Part shown: one piece after another, positions 1 to 10,030 of the stretch
Layout: every line of letters begins with the position of its first letter
How positions within the stretch are numbered: position 1 is the stretch's first letter
Source of the DNA: Larix sibirica
Lineage: Eukaryota; Streptophyta; Pinopsida; Pinales; Pinaceae
NCBI GenBank assembly: GCA_004151065.3
Contig: NWUY0300018210.1
Span: 53,961 to 75,007, forward strand
Direction: 5' to 3'
DNA length: 21,047 nucleotides
Made by a program: the position numbers and the translations under genes
The notes under the pieces: model-generated
Seen by the model: the letters and a program-made list of their open reading frames with translations, nothing else
Database searches by the model: none
What the model was told of the DNA's origin: nothing

Positions 1-636
1 GTAAATTTTTTATCTTAAATTTTTTACATATTAAAAAAAAATTACACCTCAAGAAATTGGATCCCTCTTTAGATACTTAATAGATTCGGGTTTAAGATGG
101 ATCTATGCTGGTTTTAAAAGAATGGGCAGAATTACATGACAATGCATGCATCTAAATGGGACCTTTTTTAATCCACCTATATTCTTTTATTCTTCACATG
201 TTGACAACCTTAAGTTAGATGTCATCCCGTTAATCTTCTTGAATTTTTATCCTAGCCACTCCCGTTGTTTGTTTATTCTGGGTTGTCTAGTCTAATTTTA
301 ATTTAAGAACCGTTCCAAAATAGAGCTCCTTACCCCTGAACTTTTTAAATGAGGCAATTTGATCCCGACCTACATTTTTATACTCCCCGAAGAGGATGTT
401 GTGTTTAGAGAAAAGCACACGTGTTAGTATCTGCTCTAGAATAACCTTGTTTTCCAACTGGATTTTAGAAAAGTCGGTCCCTGTTTGTAAGTGAACAACC
501 TTATAAACGACACCTTTCCAGATTTAGGAAGTCCAACCTCATCACCCGAGAAGTAAGGGCTACCCGGATCCCAGTTTCAGACATATATCCAGAATCCTTT
601 TAACTAAAAAACCTCAACACTTTCGATTCATTATGT
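1..636. other. AT-rich intergenic stretch, no gene seen
   Basis: I see no convincing reading frame, RNA gene or terminal repeat here. The sequence is moderately AT-rich, with an A-run near position 35. It may be part of an older repeat whose left side lies outside the window. Confidence 0.5.
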
Positions 637-1047
637 TCAACTACTTTCCCTAGAAGGCCTATTAGTTTGTTTGGTTTTATAGGAGATGGATCAAGGATCG
701 GACTCTGAGGATACTGTCTTGATTCTTGGTTGGAAGTTTCCCAAATGCAAAATATTCTTGGACTGATTGGAATAGATTGGACTTGTGTTCTTCTGATAGT
801 CTTGGTTGTTGTCTTGATTGGATTCATCTCTTTAGGTCTGAGATGCCAGTTTCCATCTCTCTTCCTCCTGAACATGCACCTCTCGAGTGTAGAACTCCCT
901 TAATTCTGGGTTTGGACCACCTTAACAGCATACTTGTATAATCATGGGGACTAGTGTTGCCACATTAACACAACCCATATCTTGAAAAACTCGGTCAACC
1001 ACATTATCTTCGGGAGCAAGCCTATTAGGTTTTGAACCTGGATCATC
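637..1047 (-). pseudogene. Unrecognised decayed reading frame
   Basis: One minus-strand frame of 137 codons is broken only by two internal TAA codons before its TGA at 637-639. The product would be hydrophilic. An early part reads like a helical segment (VDRVFQDMGCVNVATLVPM), followed by an acidic/basic stretch (REFYTREVHVQEEERWK) and an Asn/Gln-rich tail. I do not recognise the family. The style, a helical block followed by a charged stretch, would fit a retrotransposon gag, but no zinc knuckle or pol motif is seen nearby, so this is only a guess. A 91-codon open frame overlaps at 600-875 in another minus-strand frame. Either one could be chance. Confidence 0.27.
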
Positions 1048-1068
1048 ATTGTTGCAAGAGCTCCAACT

Positions 1069-1497
1069 TCATAGCGTGACAGACATCGAGTATGACATCA
1101 TTGTTGCTGAGGGAACTAGGGTATATATATGTTCCATGTGTTGAGCTAATAGATATGGTGACGGATTTGGTGGGGATGCATGTATTCGATGAGTTGACAA
1201 ATAAGGTAAATATCTAGAAACACTAGTAGGCAAGTCTTCATTTAGACGGAAAAGAAAATTTACACAATCTAATGAACGAATTTTAGTAAGGGAATCCGCA
1301 AAAATGACTTCAGGACAAAAACTTGAAGGGGAAGAAGATTCTTTCGTTAGACAAAAACTTGAAGGGGAAGAAGATTCTTTCGTTATACAAAAGTGCAGAG
1401 GGAAAGAGTAGTCGCCAAACCTGCTTGAGCAACTCCTTGAAGAGCGGGCATTCAATGTATGTGTTCTAGTTGGGACAAGGATTAAAAGCTGGGGCAT
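1069..1497. other. Possible coding remnant, strand unclear
   Basis: The minus strand is open for 142 codons without a stop, but its product is Ser/Pro/Leu-rich with a 12-residue duplication, which is typical of the antisense of a Lys/Glu-rich sequence. The plus strand read in the opposite register gives a charged product (SFRRKRKFTQSNERILVRES, then a repeated KLEGEEDSFV block) with a few stops. I cannot say which strand, if either, once coded. Confidence 0.2.
1315..1386. repeat. 36-bp tandem duplication (2 copies)
   Basis: The units are 1315-1350 and 1351-1386 and differ only in the last base (G/T). The unit length is a multiple of three, so it adds 12 residues to any frame crossing it without shifting it. 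Confidence 0.9.
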
Positions 1498-1537
1498 TCA
1501 AAGAATGTGTTCAAGTTGGGACAAGGATTAAAAGCTG
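1446..1537. repeat. 46-bp tandem duplication (2 copies)
   Basis: The units 1446-1491 and 1492-1537 begin GGGCATTCAA and end AAAAGCTG, with a few mismatches in the middle. The period of 46 is not a multiple of three, so this duplication would break a reading frame. Confidence 0.9.
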
Positions 1538-1762
1538 ATTGAGGTAAAGGTTATCTCTTCAGTTAATGGCATTCATCTTAGTACTATATTCACCGTGGGT
1601 TTACGATCGTGATTTGGCTCAAATAACAAGGGTTTGAGCTAAGAATCATGTGTGCAAGTGTGTCTTAGATTTTTCTATGTTCAACATGCCTATTTTACTT
1701 GCAAAATGCCATAATTTTTAAGAAAACAGCTCAAGTGGGTCAAAGTAAAAATAAATTGAAAT

Positions 1763-1838
1763 TTTTGTTGGTATTAATAAAATTCAATATTGTTATTGTC
1801 CAATTGTTTTGTTGGTATTGATAAAATTCAATATTGTT
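1763..1838. repeat. 32-bp direct repeat, period 44
   Basis: The segments 1763-1794 and 1807-1838 (TTTTGTTGGTATT...CAATATTGTT) differ at one base and are separated by 12 bp. Confidence 0.88.
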
Positions 1839-2027
1839 TTATCAAAATAAAAATTGATTGGAACTATGTTAAATGTGTCATTTTATTGCAAGGCAGCTCT
1901 TCTGGGGACTTTTGCTTGTAATGTTATCCATTTCAGGATAGGTTTTGACTCTTTCAATGCATTTGGTGCATTTTATTGTGTTTTTTATGTTCGTAAATAT
2001 CTACTGTTGTATGTAGCAATTTCATGA

Positions 2028-2269
2028 AATCATAAATTCCGAAATTTCACTTTTTTTTAAAAGGTTTTTTATAACTAATTCCTATGAATTATCATTCAGA
2101 ATTACAAATTGGAATTTGCACCTCTCCAAGTCTAGCTGTATGCAAGCTCCAAATCTCCAACCCTAGCTGTATTCCAATCATAAATTCCGAAATTTCACTT
2201 TTTTTAAAAGGTTTTTTATAACTAGTTCCTATGATTTATCATTCAGAATTACAAATTGGAATTTGCACC
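2028..2269. repeat. 95-bp direct duplication ending at an N
   Basis: Copy 1 (2028-2122) and copy 2 (2176-2269) begin AATCATAAATTCCGAAATTT and end GGAATTTGCACC. They differ by one base in a T-run and about two substitutions. The 53-bp spacer itself contains two TAGCTGTAT words. Copy 2 ends at the base before the single N at 2270, which is what an unresolved contig end inside a repeat would look like. Confidence 0.9.
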
Positions 2270-2622
2270 NCTTTATGGTGATTTGATGTTTCATGTTACA
2301 CATTCACAACTCCACCACTCCATCCATACTGTAAAAGTTGCATTATTTTTCATCCATTCATCATCAATAAAGGATATTACCATTCGTGTCCTACCCTTGA
2401 TTTCTTCCATATTTTATCATCTCATCACTTGATTCATTTGGTCATACATTGGAAAATTATCTTCATGCCTCCTATTATGATCTCTCTCAAGTGTCCTTGC
2501 ACTTGGAAAACCATTCAAAACAATACTCCTTATCACTCCTACATATTGTAGATTATATTATTATGGAAACATCCATGATCTCCTTTACTCAAAGTGTTTT
2601 GTGACAAGCCAACCATGCTGTC

Positions 2623-3221
2623 TTATTGACTCCATCCCCCCCAAGGGTTGACAACAAGTAACCTCCCTTCCCCTCCGTAAGCCCCCAATTATAGTTATGT
2701 CCCATGGTTCCCACAATTGTGTCCATCCATTGATATCATCATGAGTTTCACATATGTTGCTAGGTTATCCATATCGTCATGATCTAAATAAAGAAGTTTG
2801 AGTCTCTCGCTTAGTGACCCCTCTATCCCTCATTCGTATATCAGTCCCATATATCTCTTTATTATCCATTCATAACATTTTTTATTCCACCAAGGAAACA
2901 TCATTTCCTTGTTAGTAGTGGGTTTACCTATATTGACATCAACAAATCTATTCAAGAGGATAGACCTAGAGGCACCCTATACCTTGGCCCCATAACCATC
3001 ATTGATGGGTTCCATTGGGAAAACTGAGGGGATACCTTAGTGCCCCTTAGATTGGTTGTTTCACATGTGATCAACTCTATCTCCTTATTGCACCATTGAG
3101 AATCGTATAGGTTGATGGTTCTCTCATCAAGTTTGGTTGAAGACCTTGGATATACTTGAATCCATCCATTTTCTAAGTCCTTTGGAAACCCTCTAGTTAC
3201 ATGTTTCCTGTGGTATCGAGG
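2623..3221 (-). pseudogene. Unrecognised decayed protein-coding frame, one frameshift
   Basis: The first part (3221 down to 2952) is 89 codons with no stop at all, although no early ATG makes it look like a gene. Around 2955-2976 the frame shifts, and the second part (2976 down to 2623) continues for 118 codons with three internal stops (TGA, TAA, TAA). The product is globular in character, rich in Trp, Met, Asn and charged residues, with words such as ENGWIQVYPRSS, NLYDSQWCNKEIE and MMFPWWNKKCYEWIIKRYMG. It has no signal peptide, membrane segment or low-complexity run. I do not recognise the family. A retrotransposon gag or an unknown plant protein are both possible. The stop-free length, the composition, and the adjoining second frame argue for a real but dead gene. 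Confidence 0.42.
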
Positions 3222-4072
3222 CTATGTTGGAGACAGTGGTCCAGTTTTAGTTGCAGTTCCTTGGACCTATTTGACTCAATCTTTCAGTTATTTGAGTCAC
3301 CTATTAGGAGTTAAATTTCTCTATACTACTTCTAGATCAAGTGCCCCCCTCAATTTCAACATGGATTTAGTTATTGTGAATCAACATTCCATTGGGGTGT
3401 CATTGTTATGACATGTGTTCTTTAAATCAACCATGGTTGGACCATGATTATGTATCGAAATCGGTTCCCTAATTGACCCTCATGATGTATTATATCCAAT
3501 AGTTATTCATGTATTGATCATGCCCCTTTTGGTCTAGATACTAGATTATATTGAGAAATTTATATGAGAATGGGTATGCCCACATCATATATATATGAGA
3601 TTATATACCCCTCAACCATTTTTAGTGCTTTGAATATAAGTTTGGGACTCTTTAGTCTCTCAAAATGGAAATTCCTCTCCACCATGGTTCTAGTCTCTTC
3701 TCCAGATGTCGTTCCATATCTCTTGAAATTTTGAAAGTCCTATGATGTATTTTGACCATACGATGATCTCCTTACCTCACACATCAGGGGGGAATATATT
3801 AATATCCAAAATTTGATCACCTACCATGTCATCACCTTCGTCATCCTTATACATCATCATCGAAAACATTAACACCATTTTCCCATCTCATTCCATCCAT
3901 GTGACCTAAGCAAGTGATAAAAATCCCAAAAATTGAAATTCAAACCATGCAATTGACCAGTATTATGATTTGAAGAGTGTGGATCATTTTTTTAATTTAG
4001 TTTTTTATTGTTTTATTTTTCTTATTGAATTTGTTACTAAGGATTTTACAACCCTTTGGTGGGTTCTCTTTT
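3222..4072. other. AT-rich intergenic stretch, no gene seen
   Basis: The minus strand upstream of the decayed frame at 2623-3221 shows only stop-rich sequence. An AT run lies at about 3586-3612 and a T-rich tract at 3986-4022. I found no LTR ends, primer binding site or polypurine tract. Confidence 0.45.
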
Positions 4073-5023
4073 GCACGAGTGTGTGAGAAATCACATACTA
4101 CTCCAAGGATTGAAACTCAAATAAGAAATTAGATAAAGGAGGGAAACACCTCTCCAGTAAACAAGACATCAAGAACCACTAAGAAGTAGGGAACCAATAA
4201 GAAGGCCACGGAACTGTACAAGGAGGGTTTAATGAATATTTTAAAGTTTAAGCATACAAAGGACTGCGAAGTGTCACAAAATCTGAGGAATGGATCGAAG
4301 GAGGAAATAATGGTGAAATTTAAACTATATGTAGGAATGAAGCTAAGCAAAATCCTAGAACACCATAAGAAACTATGGTACAACCATGAGATAACCAATA
4401 AATATTAGGATATAGGTAGCCTCAAAAACACTAAGGATAACCAATCCAAACAATGGATGCTCAACAAAGTGAATAATTAGTTCATGTATCACTTAACCAA
4501 TTTGGATACGATCAAGGAAGTGAGAAAATATAAAGAAACATAGCTATGGGAACAAAAGGAAAAAATGAAGAAGGAAGGAAACAAGGATAAATAGGCCATG
4601 CCTAGAGGCACCATGATGGAGGGGGAGGATAACAATACAAATTCCCAAAATCCAAAAAATTGGAAATGCAATAGAAAATAACAATAAAATATGGACATGT
4701 CCAAAGAATATGTCAAACATAGTGTAGGATGCATCGAGCAAGGAAATTATAGCGAAGAGGAATAGGAGAACCCAATGGAAACTGAGAGCACCAACCAGAT
4801 AGAGGAAAGGGATATATAAGGGGAGAAAAATTAGAAGAAGGGGGTGGAAAAAACTCAAATCTCGAATAAGGAGGAAACACACATCCAAGGTGAACAACAC
4901 ACATAAATACTTATAGATAAGGCTAAGAAAACAAGCCAAACAATGCAACAAAGGAAGGAAGAAAGGAAGTCCAAGGAAGGAAGGAGGACTAAGGAATTCC
5001 AAGGAAGGTCACTAACCTATTAA
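4073..5023 (+). pseudogene. Decayed Lys/Glu-rich frame, possibly from a retroelement
   Basis: A single plus-strand frame of about 317 codons runs through here with roughly a dozen isolated stops, mainly TAG with some TAA and no TGA. The product would be hydrophilic and strongly Lys/Glu/Asn/Gln-rich, with a more ordered middle (MVKFKLYVGMKLSKILEHHK) and a repetitive GGAAG-type C-terminal end. The excess of TAG suggests CAG to TAG decay, but the A-rich strand itself also raises stop frequency, so coding is not proven. If it is part of the LTR element that may end at 6910, it sits where gag would be. The antisense strand gives long, very hydrophobic open frames that I treat as shadows. Confidence 0.3.
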
Positions 5024-6135
5024 TAGGTAGTAAGGTACACTAATCAGTTAAAATTACTCAATTGACAGAGAAGCTATATCAACACTCAAAACAATAAAAG
5101 GTAGCAAGAACGTGATAACAAAAACAATTACAAATAGTTATACAACTATTGGCCCAAACAACACCAGAACTAATGGATAAAAAACTAAAATTCCTCGATA
5201 AATTAATACATGAACAAAATTCATTTCTAAAGAAACTTCCAATGTAAAAATGACAAATAATACATAAAGGATAAATATATAATAAATGTATAAATGAACA
5301 TGATATATGAGATGATTACAGTGAGAATGAGGGCTCATTTATATACCCACGCATGGTTCCCTTTTGTAAAGAGATGTGAGCTTTCGTTAGGAAGGTGTAT
5401 CTTCATTACATACTAGTTTATTGAATAATAATTACTAATTATTGATTTATTATTAATGTTGATTTATATTTATATTTATATATTATATATATTTGTTTAT
5501 TACAAAAAACTACTACAAAAGATACATAAAGAAGTGAATGAAGAACAAGTTAATCCCAAAACTAAATTCATAGCCGAATGAAAGAATAAGGAGAGAGGCA
5601 ATAACTATCATATGATCAATAAAATATGTTACTTACTACCATTACAGTTTCCTTGATTGTTGAAAGAAACTAAAAGTTTTTATGCAAGCTAATGATTGCA
5701 CAATGCATACGATAAAAGCATAAACATTGCAAAAATACAATCTACAAATAAAGATAGTAGGACACCATGGATGATGTATAGATGCTATAAATATATGAAA
5801 AATAAACTAAAGGTGAACAATAAACATATATAGTGAAAAACAATTGATAAATTTGGAACATGTAGCAAAATGTATGTTCCCCAAAATAGACATCCCGATT
5901 GTAACATCAAACACATAAGCAATTTGACTAAGGATGGAAATAACAGTTGATAGAATTTAGTGGATAGAAATTGGCAAACATCTGAGAAGAACACAAACAT
6001 AGGAAGAAAAAAATAAAATAGATGAATTCCTAAAAGAAGTGGCATAAACAATGGCGCATAATAAATGGGTTGAAAATGTGAGGAATTGTATATAACTATA
6101 AAAAAGTAGAGGAGAAACAAAGTAGGCATGACTTA
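5024..6135. other. A-rich stretch, no gene recognised
   Basis: No frame can be followed for long. The stretch at 5425-5505 is a low-complexity AT tract (TTATATTTATATTTATAT-like). The remainder has the same purine-rich plus strand as its neighbours and may be eroded interior of the same old element. Confidence 0.4.
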
Positions 6136-6905
6136 ATGGAAAGGATAAACAAAAATATGATTCAAGGATCTCAAAGAGTATTTCTATCAAACAATTGTGG
6201 TAAACAAGATCTTGAAGAAGTCAGAACCCAAGACATATCCTACAGAACAATACCAATTGGAAAAGCTCATGATGGAAGAAAGGGTTGTGAAACTCACAAT
6301 GCTTCAAGAACTATTACACCAAGCCTATGGAAATGGAGTGGAAACACTTATAGTAATTGTAGAGGCTCAAGAAAGTATTGGGATCAAAATATTCAAGCAG
6401 ACAAAAGGTTTCAACTAGTTAATTGAGTAGCAGGATTTCGATAACACTCTAAAATGAGAAGAAAATAAGAATAAAGGGGACTTGGTAAATTCTAACATCA
6501 ACAAAAAAATCTTGATGGAGGAATTTATTAGAAACATAACAAAAAGGATAACGATGAACTTTGAGGCCAATTTGTGCACAACACTATTAAAGGAATAGTT
6601 ACAAACTCTATTGTAAAGGTACATGGAAGTTAGCAATCTAAAACCTTAACTGAACTCTATTAAAGAAGACATCACAATTTGGAGGAAACAAGTGCAAAGG
6701 TATTGAAATGAGAAGTGTGGCATAACTTCTCAATTTGAGACAAGTGCAAGCTAAAGCACCATACCAATCTCAGATTATAGAACAAAAACGCCTTAAAAAC
6801 AATCATAGAAGAATAATATGACCTAATTAGACAAGGATAAAGAACTGACAATAATAGATAAGCACCAAAGACTATCCAGGAGGATGTCAAGCATTCCAAG
6901 ATCAA
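6136..6905 (+). pseudogene. Decayed hydrophilic frame fragments upstream of a possible LTR
   Basis: A plus-strand frame is open at 6197-6418 (73 codons, e.g. EERVVKLTMLQELLHQAYG) and is followed, with stops and frame changes, by charged helical-looking sequence up to about 6900 (e.g. MEEFIRNITKRITMNFEANL and IKEDITIWRKQVQRY). I recognise no domain. Its place directly before the possible LTR start at 6910 suggests the 3' part of a retroelement's internal region. The overlapping open frame at 6136-6426 and the minus-strand frames here are likely shadows. Confidence 0.28.
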
Positions 6906-6909
6906 ATAG

Positions 6910-6996
6910 TGTTGGGGGTATACATCCCTATCCGATAATAGACAAGCACTAAAAGGGGGCTTTCTTTATTATCTAAGTAACCAAGCAAAACCATAA
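6910..6996 (+). mobile_element. Possible LTR, left fragment
   Basis: The sequence switches at 6910 to TGTTGGGGGTATACATCCC, a typical 5'-TG start of a plant LTR, followed by a GGGGG-containing segment and an AT-rich run. At 6997 it is cut by the T-run that ends a minus-strand LINE copy. The matching right part seems to resume at about 8207. I see no clear polypurine tract before 6910 and no second LTR copy in the window, so the call rests on the TG start and on the TATA box after the LINE. Confidence 0.35.
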
Positions 6997-8194
6997 GTTT
7001 TTTTTTCAAGGAAGGAATTTTTTTTATTATATAAAAGGATCAATTTACATCTAACAAAATAGGCCACAACTCTGTTTTTCTCCTTCATTTCTTGGCTCTC
7101 TGAACTTAAAACATGAGAGTTATCATAAAAATGACTAACACAAAAAATTAAACCAAAATTACATATACTTCCGAGTCCATACCAATATTTCTTACAAACC
7201 ATCATATAATCTAAACTACAGGACAAGACCCAAACACTAATACTTCTGAACTTTCGAGTCTTAAAATAACAAGGAACTCAAGACCATGGCTGAACCTAAA
7301 AAACACAGAACCCGATCCTAGAGGACCTTTAAAGAAGAATGTATGGCAAGTCCAGAAAGCGCCCTTGTTGACTCCCACTTGCAGAAGCAGTTTGAGTAGA
7401 TGGATAGCACATACCTAGGGACTACATAAGGCTGTCCATCTTCAGGTGCATTTCCTTTGTTTTGTCTTGAAACGCTTTCCTCCATTGGTCTGGAGGTTCC
7501 TCTCCACCAGTATTATCCAGTCGCTCCCAAATCACATGCCTCATCAAATTCTTCATCACCTAATAGATCGTAGTTGTCTGTTCGTAAATACTGAGGCAGG
7601 CAGTGTTGTTACCCAGATCCATTACTCATTCCTCAAATTTATGGTATTCCTCTTGCAGGTTATCCTTGTCCAACTCCTGCCATAACTATTGTTCGACATC
7701 ATTGATTCCCTGCTGAAAAATCGTCGATAAGCCCAATTCGAACATCTGAGCCTCCCACATTGTTCTCTTTTGTGCCCGAGTGACCCTTCGACCCTCATCA
7801 ATAGGTGTCTATTCCCTATTCCGCCTCATTCATCGCCCAGACATATTACTCTCTCCTTTCTCTTTATGATGGTCCTCCATTCTACTTATCGCCTGAAATC
7901 CCTCTCTCCTTGATAGAAAAATGATGATAGTTGAGTGCATGCAGATTAGAGCGTTGTGCGCATGTCTGATGCCACCACCTTTCCATTCTCTATATAGGAA
8001 CTTTCCATTCTTGGCAATAATTAAATTTGTACCTAACATTAAAAACAACTCATGCTCCGTAGTCCTTTGGATATATATCCCAAGCTGTTGGCGAGATCCT
8101 CCAACCCCCTTGCTCATAACTGAAACCGCTACCTTATGATTTGAAAAGACTTTATAAAGGCCAGAGTAAATGATATTTAAGGTCATTCTGCCTA
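6997..8194 (-). mobile_element. 5'-truncated LINE, diverged 3'-end copy
   Basis: This segment is homologous along its length to the LINE 3' ends at 13.03-14.22 kb and 14.45-15.62 kb but clearly more diverged. The T-run at 6998-7006 is the poly(A) tail on the minus strand, followed by the shared TATTATATAAAAGGATCAAT word. Homology stops at about 8190, as expected for a 5'-truncated insertion. A possible target-site duplication is CAAGACCATAA (8195-8205) against CAAGCAAAACCATAA (6982-6996), imperfect by a 4-bp gap. Confidence 0.8.
7441..8186 (-). pseudogene. Unknown LINE downstream ORF, diverged copy
   Basis: This is the same unrecognised protein frame found after RNase H in the LINE at 14-15 kb. 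The first part (8186 down to 7830) is a stop-free 118-codon frame with words such as GGSRQQLGIYIQRTTEHELF and LIIAKNGKFLYREWKGGG. Further down, the frame aligns with the other copies through KNLMRHVIWERLDNTGGEE and KEMHLKMDS. It is broken by TGA at 7626-7628 and TAG at 7560-7562, both TGG (Trp) in the other copies. Conversely, 7893-7895 is CAG (Gln) and 7986-7988 is GAA (Glu) where the other copies have stops. I do not recognise the domain. Confidence 0.55.
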
Positions 8195-8206
8195 CAAGAC
8201 CATAAT

Positions 8207-8440
8207 TTAGTATAAATAGGAATGTTATATGGAAGAAGTTAATCTTGGAATATTTATAATTGATTTTGAAGAACTTTTCTTTGAATTTAGGTGAAGGTCT
8301 ATTTTTGAATTGATTTGGACTCTAGTGATTGTTTAGTGAATTTTTTCCTCGGAAGGAGAGGTTTTTCCTTGGCTTATTTTATGTCAATTTCATGGGATTT
8401 TTTGCATTTTATTTTGAATGTTCTATTTTAAGAAAGAATT
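8207..8440 (+). mobile_element. Possible LTR, right fragment with TATA box
   Basis: Immediately after the LINE copy comes TATAAATAGG (8211-8220), a good TATA box. It is followed by sequence like an LTR R/U5 region, with GGAAGGAGAGGTTTTTCCTTGG at about 8352-8373. It would continue the LTR begun at 6910. The right end is not clear and no primer binding site follows, so it may be a 3' or solo LTR. Confidence 0.33.
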
Positions 8441-9745
8441 ATTGGTTAATATGTTGAAAATTGATCATTAGTAAAGTTACTAGTTAGCTCTAATATGATA
8501 ATTTTAAGTTAATTCCACTATGACTAAAATATATCCAACATTTGGTAAAATAAATCAAGTACAATATCACCTACAAGTTATTAATAAATAATGCACGCAA
8601 GAAACTTAAGAAATAACAACAATTCAGGTGAAGAATGATGATCAAAATAATTGAATGTTATTGCAAGTTGTATATTTTGAAGTGTCACATCTATGAAAAT
8701 GAGACATTTATTTAATGTATTGGAGAAATTGTCCCAATTGGATGAACATGAGTTAACAAGAAGTGTAACAATTACATATTGAAATTTTGATCATGTGGAC
8801 CTTTATGTTATACCATTCTATATGAATAAGGGTGTTTGATTCATATATAATAAAATGATTTTCTTATTTTATTGCATTGTCCAATGTTGTAAAATTTTCA
8901 TTGTCGAGTAAATATATCGATGATTAATATATGGATTTTATTTATGGAGGATTAAATATTACAATGACCAGATGTGTACAGCCCAATGGTGCAACACATT
9001 AATGCAATCATTATATCCAAATGCAATAATTAATTCAAATATCAATATTATTTAAAAAATTGAATGATTTTTTGATGAATAATTGATTTTTTTAAAATAA
9101 TTAATTAAACTATACATATATATGCATTGTAGTTTTTGAATTCACTGAATGATGTGTGGCATAAATAATTCATTAATAGTGTAATTATTTTTTACACTGT
9201 GAGGAATTACACACTAGTGCTTTTAATTGTTACCAATGGATAGGTACTATGGTGCTCAAGTAATAATTAGCAATGGTGTGATTATATATCATAATCACAC
9301 CAAGGTCCACAAAAAATGATAATCTGATTCCCATTATCATTACCATTAAATTTACAGGACACCTCATTGTGAATGGTAATATAAGCACTTATTCATAGTT
9401 GTAAACTATTGGCACTAGTATGTTAACAAGGATAATAGGAAACAAGGCTATAAAACATATTACATGCACTAGGAAAGTATATAAATGAAAATTATGTATG
9501 TATAACATTTAAATTATATGCACTAGTGTGCTTATGTTTACAATGCACTTGTGAGTTCATGTGATATATGCACGCCAATTAAAAAAAACCTCGTTATAAC
9601 TTTCAATTGTCTAGTGTTTTTTAGTTATTATGAACATTCATTATAACCTCTGCCAAACACTCCATTACCAATGCATATGGTTTTAATGGAGTATTTTTGA
9701 TAAATTTCCCCAATAGTGTAACATTAAAACCTTCGCAAAAACCTC
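8441..9745. other. AT-rich gene-free stretch with hairpins
   Basis: No reading frame, RNA gene or element end is recognised. Two perfect hairpins lie at 9275-9301 and 9315-9341. The word GCACTAGT or its complement recurs at about 9213, 9412 and 9520, with a close variant at 9465. This could be a small foldback element, but I cannot define its ends. Confidence 0.4.
9275..9301. repeat. Perfect 11-bp hairpin
   Basis: The arm GGTGTGATTAT (9275-9285) and its complement ATAATCACACC (9291-9301) flank a 5-nt loop. There is no T-run or gene context to make it a terminator. Confidence 0.85.
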
Positions 9746-10028
9746 TGTTAGAAGTTGATTTCCTCACATCGGGTGTATATGTAATGTGGGCCGCCTAATA
9801 AATGTACTACATGTGAATTGAGTGAGAATAAGTATATATATAGATGTCAATATAGTCAATATTGGTATATCGACATATGATTTGATATGTAGTTGTACTT
9901 GGGTTATTTGGAGAAGGTTTTCCTATTATTTAAGAAGTTATTATGTAAATCATCTATATTATCTCTTTTGGAGTTGTGCTCCGCATCCACATCTTGTGTA
10001 CATTGTGAGTAATTTACTTTAATTTGAA
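9746..10028 (+). mobile_element. Copia-style LTR (solo or truncated)
   Basis: It starts TGTTAGAAGTTGATTTCCTC, the classic start of plant copia LTRs. A TATA box lies at 9833-9842 (TATATATATA), followed by a region with GGAGAAGGTTTTCC and a GTTGTGCTCC word typical of R/U5. The right end (AATTTGAAGG) lacks a clean CA, because a poly(T) tract begins at 10031. I found no internal region, primer binding site or 5-bp duplication. A 66-codon open frame inside it is incidental. Confidence 0.5.
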
Positions 10029-10030
10029 GG

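Larger units (their letters stand above)
1540..2622. other. AT-rich intergenic stretch with local duplications
   Basis: No gene is seen. The stretch holds two local duplications (listed separately), several T-runs, and an ambiguous base at 2270. Confidence 0.5.

Noticed and set aside
418-423. CACGTG G-box
   Set aside because: It is a lone 6-bp word with no gene or promoter next to it, expected by chance in 21 kb.
4129-5338. Series of long, very hydrophobic minus-strand open frames (up to 152 codons)
   Set aside because: The plus strand is purine-rich, so its complement gives many TTT/TTC/CTT codons and looks like membrane protein. There is no matching start context and no homology that I recognise.
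5425-5505. AT-rich low-complexity tract as an origin or matrix-attachment site
   Set aside because: It shows only base composition. No repeated binding words or other support were found.
5785-6190. Hydrophobic minus-strand open frames of 114 and 77 codons
   Set aside because: They arise from the same composition effect on an A-rich plus strand and overlap one another in different frames.
7446-7685. 79-codon plus-strand open frame
   Set aside because: It is antisense to the unknown LINE frame, which is supported by comparison of three copies.
9822-10022. 66-codon plus-strand open frame
   Set aside because: It lies inside an LTR-like segment downstream of a TATA box. Its product is Tyr/Ile-rich with no domain.
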